Source: a virus
IMG/VR virus record: IMGVR_UViG_3300025674_000469
Location: 1-21,672 of that record
Strand: one strand, 5' to 3'
DNA length: 21,672 nucleotides
The notes beneath the pieces were generated by a model that ran no database searches, was not told the DNA's origin, and saw only the letters and a program-made list of their open reading frames with translations. The translations under genes and the position numbers were made by a program. Shown here one piece after another: positions 16,972 through 21,672 of the stretch. Numbering within the stretch: position 1 is the first letter of the stretch; every line of letters starts with the position of its first letter.

Positions 16972-17246
16972 TGGCTAAAAAAGGTCTTAAAGAATGGTTA
17001 GACGAGAAATGGGTGGACATCGGAGCTCCGAAGAAGGACGGCAAGTATCAACCTTGCGGAAGATCGAAGGGGAGCAAAAGAAAATATCCGAAATGCGTAC
17101 CACTTGCAAAAGCCACACGGATGACAAGCTCACAAAAGGCGAGTGCTGTCAAACGAAAAAGAGCAGCGGGTAATACAGGACCAAAACCAACAAACGTTGC
17201 TACGTTTGCAAAAAGAAAAAAAATGAGTATGGGAGGAATGGTATGA
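16971..17246 (+). CDS. DUF5872-like basic protein (91 aa)
   Basis: Starts at an ATG overlapping the previous stop (TAATG). The series Leu-Lys-Glu-Trp-Leu-Asp-Glu-Lys-Trp-Val-Asp-Ile, Pro-Cys-Gly-Arg, Tyr-Pro-Lys-Cys-Val-Pro, Ala-Thr-Arg-Met-Thr, and Pro-Thr-Asn-Val-Ala-Thr is the pattern I associate with DUF5872, a small domain shared by marine phages and large DNA viruses. Two cysteines flank a Lys/Arg-rich core. It may bind nucleic acid. The last bases overlap the next gene by ATGA. Confidence 0.8.
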   Translation: MAKKGLKEWLDEKWVDIGAPKKDGKYQPCGRSKGSKRKYPKCVPLAKATRMTSSQKASAVKRKRAAGNTGPKPTNVATFAKRKKMSMGGMV

Positions 17247-17524
17247 GAAAACAGGATAAAATGCCTGCAAGAAATAAAAAGAACTTTAGACCTACAAAGT
17301 CTGGAGCAGGTATGACTCGAGCCGGTGTCGCTGCCTACAGAAGAAAAAATCCCGGTTCAAAACTAAAAACAGCCGTGACGGGTAAAGTAAAACCAGGATC
17401 AAAAGCTGCAAACCGACGTAAGTCGTACTGTGCAAGAAGCGCAGGCCAAATGAAAAAATTTCCAAAGGCAGCAAAAGATCCTAATTCTAGACTACGTCAG
17501 GCTAGAAAAAGATGGAAATGTTAG
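17243..17524 (+). CDS. DUF6321-like basic protein (93 aa)
   Basis: Coupled to the previous gene by ATGA. The sequence Ser-Gly-Ala-Gly-Met-Thr-x-Ala-Gly-Val-x-Ala-Tyr-Arg-Arg-Lys-Asn-Pro-Gly-Ser-Lys-Leu, then Lys-Ser-Tyr-Cys-Ala-Arg-Ser and a C-terminal Arg-Lys-Arg-Trp-Lys-Cys, is the signature I recall for DUF6321, an abundant and extremely conserved phage protein of about 90 residues. Function is unproven. High charge and conservation fit a DNA-binding or internal-head role. Together with the DUF5872-like neighbour it forms a recurrent pair. Confidence 0.85.
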   Translation: MRKQDKMPARNKKNFRPTKSGAGMTRAGVAAYRRKNPGSKLKTAVTGKVKPGSKAANRRKSYCARSAGQMKKFPKAAKDPNSRLRQARKRWKC

Positions 17525-17706
17525 AAGCACTAAAGAAACGATACGAAGCACAAATAGCCGAATCAATAGCAACAATAAATATCTATTTAAAAAGTCCAGT
17601 GGGTATAGGAGAACATCCGCAGCACTTGAACGAAGTAGATAAATTATTGCAAGTTATTGTAGATGCAGAAGAAAAAATAAAAGTAATTGAAAGGTGGGTT
17701 AAATAA
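17512..17706 (+). CDS. Small helical hypothetical protein (64 aa)
   Basis: The ATG at 17512 overlaps the end of the previous gene by 13 bases (an alternative ATG at 17518 also lies inside it). The protein is one long helix broken by Ser-Pro-Val-Gly-Ile-Gly-Glu-His-Pro (29-37), with regular Leu/Ile spacing. The second helix has Leu-Leu-Gln-Val-Ile-Val-Asp-Ala-Glu-Glu-Lys-Ile. Probably an antiparallel helical hairpin. Not recognised. Confidence 0.65.
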   Translation: MEMLEALKKRYEAQIAESIATINIYLKSPVGIGEHPQHLNEVDKLLQVIVDAEEKIKVIERWVK

Positions 17707-17945
17707 TGGAAGATCTAGTAATAATAGATAAGCTTAAGAAGGCCATATCCAACGCACAAATTCAGATTCAAGATACGATGATGAGTGGTGGGGTTGACAA
17801 TATGGAAAAATATAAATATATGTTAGGACAGGCACATGCCTATTCAATAATACTACAGGAAATCTCTAACCTGCTAAACTATAAGGAGCAAAAAAATGAG
17901 CAAGGAAACGTTATCGACATCGGAGACCAAAAAGGAAACTCCTAA
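17706..17945 (+). CDS. Small helical hypothetical protein (79 aa)
   Basis: Starts at an ATG overlapping the previous stop (TAATG). Two helices, Leu-Lys-Lys-Ala-Ile-Ser-Asn-Ala-Gln-Ile-Gln-Ile-Gln-Asp and Tyr-Met-Leu-Gly-Gln-Ala-His-Ala-Tyr-Ser-Ile-Ile-Leu-Gln-Glu, are separated by a Met-Met-Ser-Gly-Gly-Val turn. The layout resembles the preceding gene product, and the two may be partners. Its last 50 bases overlap the GroES gene, an unusually long overlap here. Family not identified. Confidence 0.65.
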   Translation: MEDLVIIDKLKKAISNAQIQIQDTMMSGGVDNMEKYKYMLGQAHAYSIILQEISNLLNYKEQKNEQGNVIDIGDQKGNS

Positions 17946-18369
17946 ACATGTCAATGCATTAGAAGAAAAATATAAAGAACAAGCAAAAGAAGAACCTCAC
18001 GCAAAAAGACTAGATCCAGAAAATATTAAGGAAGTTGTAGATCAACTACCTGAACCTGTTGGATATAGACTTTTAGTTTTACCTTTTACACCAAGAGAGA
18101 AAACTAAAGGTGGTATTTTATTTTCACAAGAACAATTAGACAAAGCTAGAATTGCAACCACATGTGGTTATGTTTTGAAAATGGGAGACCTAGCCTATAA
18201 AGATGAAGAAAAATTTATAGAGCCGTGGTGCAAAATAGGAGATTGGGTAATGTTTGCCAGATACGCTGGTGCAAGATTACCAATAGAAGGCGGAGAAGTG
18301 CGAATACTAAACGATGATGAAGTTCTAGGAACCATTGGTGACCCAGAATCGATTCTTCATTACATTTAA
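17896..18369 (+). CDS. GroES-like co-chaperonin (157 aa)
   Basis: Residues 53-150 form a Cpn10 fold: Val-Gly-Tyr-Arg-Leu-Leu-Val-Leu-Pro (first strand), the mobile loop Thr-Lys-Gly-Gly-Ile-Leu-Phe (70-76) that would contact GroEL, Gly-Tyr-Val-Leu-Lys-Met-Gly, Ile-Gly-Asp-Trp-Val-Met-Phe-Ala-Arg-Tyr-Ala-Gly, and a final Arg-Ile-Leu-Asn-Asp-Asp-Glu-Val-Leu-Gly-Thr-Ile. An extra charged N-terminus of about 50 residues is not in host GroES. It should cap host GroEL during folding of a virion protein, by analogy to T4 gp31 and marine viral GroES. GGAG precedes the ATG. Its position ahead of the scaffold and capsid supports this. Confidence 0.85.
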   Translation: MSKETLSTSETKKETPKHVNALEEKYKEQAKEEPHAKRLDPENIKEVVDQLPEPVGYRLLVLPFTPREKTKGGILFSQEQLDKARIATTCGYVLKMGDLAYKDEEKFIEPWCKIGDWVMFARYAGARLPIEGGEVRILNDDEVLGTIGDPESILHYI

Positions 18370-18383
18370 CATAGGAAGGAACT

Positions 18384-19337
18384 ATGCAAGAAGAAAACAG
18401 AAAACAAGATGAATTAATTGATGTTGGCGAAGAAAACGAAAAGCCGGTTGAAGTTAATTTAGATGAACAGCAACCTAAAGAGGAAGTTGTAAAAGAAGAA
18501 AAGGTTGAAGTAGAACAGGTAGAAGCAAGTGAAGAAAAACCTGTTGAAGAAAAAGTAGAAGATAAAAAAGATGAGTTAAAAGAATATAGTGATGGCGTTC
18601 AAAAACGTATTGCTAAATTAACTCGTAAGATGAGAGAAGCTGAAAGGCAAAGAGAAGAAGCCATTGCCTTTGCAGAATCAGCAAAAAGAGATAAAGAAAA
18701 TATGGAAGGTAGATTATCTAAATTAGATAAAAACTATGTTTCAGAATTTGAAAGTAGAGTTAAGACAAATTTAGCAGCAGCTAAACTTGCTCTTAAAAAT
18801 GCCATTGAATCTCAAAATGTTGAAGCTCAAGTCGCAGCGCAGGAACAGATTGCTAATGTAACTGTAGATGCCGCAAGACTTTCATCTATGAAAAATAGAG
18901 AAGAGCCTAAAAAAGAGAAAGAGGTTAATATTACTCCTCAAAGAAGTAATACACAGCCAGCTGTAACAGATCCTAGAGCGGAAGATTGGGCAGCCAAAAA
19001 CTCTTGGTTTGGCAACGATTCTGCTATGACTTATACTGCTTTTGATATACATAAAAAGTTAGTAGAAGAAGAAGGTTTTGATCCTAAAACTGACGAATAT
19101 TATACGGAAGTCGATAAAAGAATAAGACTTGAATTTCCGCATAAATTTGATAAGGTAGCGGAAACAACTACAGAAAGAGCAAAACCTGCTCAAAACGTAG
19201 CTTCGGCTAAACGTTCAGCCTCAACAGGACGCAAAAAAACTGTGAAACTCACATCAACACAGGTAGCAATAGCTAAAAGATTAGGTGTGCCACTCGAAGA
19301 TTATGCAAAACAATTAAAAATCACGGAAGGAGTATAA
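18384..19337 (+). CDS. Putative scaffolding protein (317 aa)
   Basis: AGGAAGGA is just upstream. The first 70 residues are extremely acidic (Glu, Val, Lys repeats). Residues 72-165 are a long charged coiled coil rich in Ala, Arg and Glu. The C-terminus has basic and Thr/Ser-rich stretches (Ala-Lys-Arg-Ser-Ala-Ser-Thr-Gly-Arg-Lys) and a final helix. Acidic plus helical composition, length and position before the capsid gene are those of head scaffolds, which fill the procapsid and leave or are cleaved before packaging. No catalytic motif is present. Confidence 0.7.
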   Translation: MQEENRKQDELIDVGEENEKPVEVNLDEQQPKEEVVKEEKVEVEQVEASEEKPVEEKVEDKKDELKEYSDGVQKRIAKLTRKMREAERQREEAIAFAESAKRDKENMEGRLSKLDKNYVSEFESRVKTNLAAAKLALKNAIESQNVEAQVAAQEQIANVTVDAARLSSMKNREEPKKEKEVNITPQRSNTQPAVTDPRAEDWAAKNSWFGNDSAMTYTAFDIHKKLVEEEGFDPKTDEYYTEVDKRIRLEFPHKFDKVAETTTERAKPAQNVASAKRSASTGRKKTVKLTSTQVAIAKRLGVPLEDYAKQLKITEGV

Positions 19338-19341
19338 GCAT

Positions 19342-19803
19342 ATGGAAAATGATAAAATGAAAACTTCACGTGCGAGTCAAACTAGAGAAAAAACTTCTCA
19401 CAAACAAGTATGGACTCCACCCAACTCACTCGATGCACCGCCTGCGCCAAAAGGCTTTCGTCATCAGTGGATAAGAGCTGAAAGCATGGGGTATCAAGAT
19501 ACCAAAAATGTTGCAGCTTCATTAAGAGAAGGATACGAATTAGTTAGAGCTGATGAATATCCAGATCAAGATTATCCGCAAATGTCTGAAGGTAGATACG
19601 CAGGGATCATTGGAGTAGGAGGCCTTTTGCTCGCAAGGATACCGGAAGAGATCGCAGCTCAAATTGAGGATTACTATAATAGGAAGACTCAAGAAAAAGA
19701 AGAAGCTATAAACAACGATCTTATGAAGGAAAAGCAAGCTGGGATGAAATTCAGAAATGAATCTGCATCTAGCGTAACTTTTGGTGGTACAAAGAAAAGC
19801 TAA
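19342..19803 (+). CDS. Conserved structural-module protein (153 aa)
   Basis: GGAAGGAG ends about 7 bases before ATG 19342; an in-frame ATG at 19357 is an alternative. After a basic, polar head come Trp-Thr-Pro-Pro-Asn-Ser-Leu-Asp-Ala-Pro-Pro-Ala-Pro-Lys-Gly-Phe-x-His-Gln-Trp-Ile-Arg, a domain with Val-Gly-Gly-Leu-Leu-Leu-Ala-Arg-Ile-Pro-Glu-Glu, then a Lys/Glu helix. I recall this order in marine phages, between scaffold and capsid genes. It may be a minor head or assembly protein. Confidence 0.7.
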   Translation: MENDKMKTSRASQTREKTSHKQVWTPPNSLDAPPAPKGFRHQWIRAESMGYQDTKNVAASLREGYELVRADEYPDQDYPQMSEGRYAGIIGVGGLLLARIPEEIAAQIEDYYNRKTQEKEEAINNDLMKEKQAGMKFRNESASSVTFGGTKKS

Positions 19804-19861
19804 TTATTTAGCAATTCCTACCCATTAAATTAACTTTAACAATAATAAGGAAACTAAAACT

Positions 19862-20515
19862 ATGGCAAATGCAAGTACAACTGGTTTTGGATTAAGAACG
19901 ATCACGACTGTTGGAAATACTCCAGCAACTTCTGGTCAATCTAATTACAAAATCAAATCAGGCCTAGGTGTTGGTATCTTCAAAAATAACCCTTGTTCAA
20001 TCCAGGATGCTGGTGGTGATCAAGGTTATTTACAAGATGCAAGTTTCGCAACAACTGATGATGGTGGAAGTGGTGGAGCAGCGTTCGATAATACTGGACA
20101 CGCTCCCCTAATTGGTGTGTTCAATGGAGCTTTCTATATTGATAGTTCTACGAGCAAACCAACTTTTGCTAATTCAGTTGCAGCAGGCACAACATTTGGA
20201 ACTGACTATAATACAGGTAGCAACGACGGAATAGGTTTTGTAAATGACAACCCGCAACAAGAATATGTTATTAAAGCGGACGCGGCAGTTACTCAAGCTA
20301 TGATCGGAGATGCTGGCTATAACACAAACAGCTTTACAGCAACTGATAATAAAGACGGTCAATCAACTGTTACTTTAGACATTGGTGGTGGAGCAGCAAC
20401 AACTCACATGTTCAAACTTGTGAGATCAGCTGACGATCCAGAAAACAATGATCTAACAGCAGTAGGTGCGAACGTTGTAGTATCAATTGCACAAGCTAGT
20501 AACTTGTATAACTAA
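19862..20515 (+). CDS. Putative capsid decoration or head structural protein (217 aa)
   Basis: AAGGAAA precedes the ATG after a 58-base gap. The protein is rich in Gly, Ala, Ser, Thr, Asn and Asp, low in Lys/Arg, with many short beta segments and no long helix: a beta-sandwich-like composition usual for decoration or head-fibre proteins. It starts Met-Ala-Asn-Ala with Gly-Phe-Gly-Leu-Arg, as in related marine-phage proteins I recall next to the capsid gene. It would be made in high copy. The assignment rests on composition and position. Confidence 0.7.
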   Translation: MANASTTGFGLRTITTVGNTPATSGQSNYKIKSGLGVGIFKNNPCSIQDAGGDQGYLQDASFATTDDGGSGGAAFDNTGHAPLIGVFNGAFYIDSSTSKPTFANSVAAGTTFGTDYNTGSNDGIGFVNDNPQQEYVIKADAAVTQAMIGDAGYNTNSFTATDNKDGQSTVTLDIGGGAATTHMFKLVRSADDPENNDLTAVGANVVVSIAQASNLYN

Positions 20516-20536
20516 TACGAATAGGAGTATATAACT

Positions 20537-21442
20537 ATGGCAATATCAAGAGCACAACTAGTTAAAGAACTAGAGCCAGGTTTGAACGCACTGTTCGGCT
20601 TGGAATACAAACAATACGCTAACGAGCACGCAGAAATATTCGACACAGAAACTTCTGACAGAGCTTTCGAAGAGGAAGTAATGTTATCAGGTTTCGCGAA
20701 TGCAGCTGTAAAACCAGAAGGTCAAGGTGTAACATTCGATGATGCACAAGAAACTTTCACAGCTCGTTACACTAACGAAACAATTGCATTAGCGTTTGCA
20801 ATCACAGAAGAAGCTATCGAAGATAACTTGTATGACAGACTTGCGTCTAGATATACAAAAGCGTTAGCAAGATCTATGGCAAACACGAAGCAAGTTAAGG
20901 CAGCAGCTGTATTAAACAATGCGTTTAATGCAAGCTTTGCTGGTGGTGATACAAAAGCACTTTGTGCTACAGATCACCCAACTTTATCGGGATCTTTCTC
21001 GAACGAGTTAGCAACACCTGCTGAACTTAACGAAACTTCATTAGAACAGTCGTTGATTGACATCGCGGCGTTTACTGATGAAAGAGGCCTAAAAATTGCG
21101 GCACAAGGAGTTAAATTAGTAATTCCTTCAGCGCTTCAATTTACTGCTGAAAGACTGATGAAGTCTGCAGGTAGAGTTGGCACAGCTGATAATGACATTA
21201 ACGCAATAGCGTCAATGGGAATGATTCCTCAAGGTTATGTAGTAAACCACTACTTAACTAACACGAAGAAATTCTTCATTAAAACAGATGTTCCTAACGG
21301 TCTTAAGCATTTCGTAAGATCACCTATCAAAACTTCAATGGAAGGTGACTTCGATACAGGAAATGTAAGATACAAAGCTAGAGAGAGATACGTTTTCGGA
21401 TTCTCTGATCCTAGAGGTATCTTTGGTTCTGACGCAGTATAA
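20537..21442 (+). CDS. Major capsid protein, Mu gpT-like HK97 fold (301 aa)
   Basis: AGGAG is just upstream. The series Phe-x-x-x-Tyr-Thr-Asn-Glu-Thr-Ile-Ala-Leu-Ala-Phe-Ala-Ile-Thr-Glu-Glu-Ala-Ile-Glu-Asp-Asn-Leu-Tyr, Ala-x-Ala-Arg-Ser-Met, a Leu-Cys-Ala-Thr-Asp-His-Pro-Thr-Leu loop, and Lys-Leu-Val-Ile-Pro-Ser-Ala-Leu, ending with Arg-Glu-Arg-Tyr-Val-Phe-Gly-Phe-Ser-Asp-Pro-Arg, is that of Mu gpT-type major head subunits widely seen in marine phages. It assembles into the icosahedral shell after scaffold-guided assembly. No N-terminal delta domain is visible. The terminator right after it fits high expression. Confidence 0.9.
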   Translation: MAISRAQLVKELEPGLNALFGLEYKQYANEHAEIFDTETSDRAFEEEVMLSGFANAAVKPEGQGVTFDDAQETFTARYTNETIALAFAITEEAIEDNLYDRLASRYTKALARSMANTKQVKAAAVLNNAFNASFAGGDTKALCATDHPTLSGSFSNELATPAELNETSLEQSLIDIAAFTDERGLKIAAQGVKLVIPSALQFTAERLMKSAGRVGTADNDINAIASMGMIPQGYVVNHYLTNTKKFFIKTDVPNGLKHFVRSPIKTSMEGDFDTGNVRYKARERYVFGFSDPRGIFGSDAV

Positions 21443-21465
21443 TCGTTAAAACTAATATTTAAAAA

Positions 21466-21489
21466 GGGGCTTTCGGGCCCCTTTTTTTT
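21466..21489 (+). terminator. Intrinsic terminator after the capsid gene
   Basis: GGGGC (21466-21470), loop TTTCGG, GCCCC (21477-21481), followed by eight T (21482-21489). Preceding A residues extend the pairing with the T tract. It ends the packaging/head transcript 24 bases after the capsid stop. Confidence 0.9.
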
Positions 21490-21509
21490 GTGGTATAAGG
21501 AGAGCAATC

Positions 21510-21672
21510 ATGAAAAATTTTCTAGTTAATATAAGAGCATATGGGTATCATGCGCGTTTTACAGTAGCGTGTGAGGATAGTGCTGAAGCTATTGAAAATT
21601 CAATAGTTGACAAACTAGGAGAAAAAGGTGTAAAATGGGAAAAAGACGGATTTACAAGTTCGTCTAAAAAAT
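21510..21672 (+). CDS. N-terminal part of an unidentified protein (3' end outside window)
   Basis: TAAGGAG lies 7 bases before the ATG. The 54 residues visible start Met-Lys-Asn-Phe-Leu-Val-Asn-Ile-Arg-Ala-Tyr-Gly-Tyr-His-Ala-Arg-Phe-Thr-Val, then an acidic helix (Glu-Asp-Ser-Ala-Glu-Ala-Ile-Glu-Asn-Ser-Ile). This beta-alpha start resembles small phage hypothetical proteins that follow capsid genes. It has its own RBS beyond a strong terminator, so it probably has its own promoter or is reached by read-through. It runs off the right edge. Confidence 0.7.
   Translation, partial: MKNFLVNIRAYGYHARFTVACEDSAEAIENSIVDKLGEKGVKWEKDGFTSSSKK

Noticed and set aside
1-21672. tRNA, rRNA, integrase or attachment sites
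   Set aside because: No cloverleaf with a T-arm GTTCRA-type sequence, no rRNA-like tract and no recombinase motif was seen. There is no basis for calling the phage temperate.

Overview
The window looks like about half of the genome of a tailed double-stranded DNA phage (Caudoviricetes) of the type known mostly from marine metagenomes. It is AT-rich and tightly packed. Many genes overlap by 1-14 bases (TAATG, ATGA and TTGA junctions). It carries a large terminase, portal, scaffold-like and Mu-type capsid genes, a GroES-like co-chaperonin, and a string of very small proteins of kinds I recall from uncultured marine (pelagiphage-like) contigs. An oligotrophic marine alphaproteobacterial host such as SAR11 is plausible, but nothing in the sequence proves it. 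There is no integrase, tRNA, rRNA or CRISPR array, and no DNA polymerase or helicase, so the replication core probably lies to the left of position 1.

Layout. (1) 1-3792, plus strand: an early/middle block of about 17 overlapping small genes. It holds zinc-ribbon proteins, a ribbon-helix-helix-like protein, a DnaJ-type zinc finger, a 42-residue lipoprotein and two PD-(D/E)XK nucleases, one of them RecB/MGME1-like. (2) 3793-4152: a non-coding stretch with an iterated GTGGCACA motif, a candidate origin or operator array. (3) 4153-4965, plus strand: five small conserved genes. (4) 4974-7283, minus strand: reading leftward from 7283, a zinc-ribbon gene, a GP88/DUF7227-like cysteine-motif protein, a string of tiny genes joined by a near-identical stop/RBS/start junction repeat, and finally the small terminase. 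(5) 7284-7456: a divergent control region with a large inverted repeat. (6) 7457-8733, plus strand: three genes ending in a VRR-NUC-like nuclease. (7) 8734-9082: a non-coding stretch with three minus-strand terminators and copy A of a duplicated control element. (8) 9083-10176, minus strand: a five-gene operon with overlapping junctions. (9) 10177-10467: a divergent control region with copy B of the duplicated element and two perfect palindromes. (10) 10468-21442, plus strand: the packaging and head module. Its order is TerL, a 331-aa virion-type protein, a small protein, portal, holin-like protein, a cluster of very basic small proteins (including DUF5872- and DUF6321-like), two small helical proteins, GroES, scaffold-like protein, a conserved phage protein, a decoration-like protein and the major capsid protein, closed by a strong terminator. 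A new gene begins at 21510.

How it fits together. The right module builds and fills the head: TerS and TerL recognise and pump DNA through the portal, the scaffold and capsid form the shell, and the GroES homologue probably works with host GroEL on capsid or portal folding. The left module looks like DNA processing and host takeover. The middle, 4.97-10.35 kb, is the accessory part. It separates TerS from TerL, changes strand three times, and holds most of the unusual non-coding repeats. The best candidates for something undescribed are the cassette-joining junction repeat (5694-6312), the GTGGCACA array (3815-4017) and the TTGTCGCA control elements (7321-10324).
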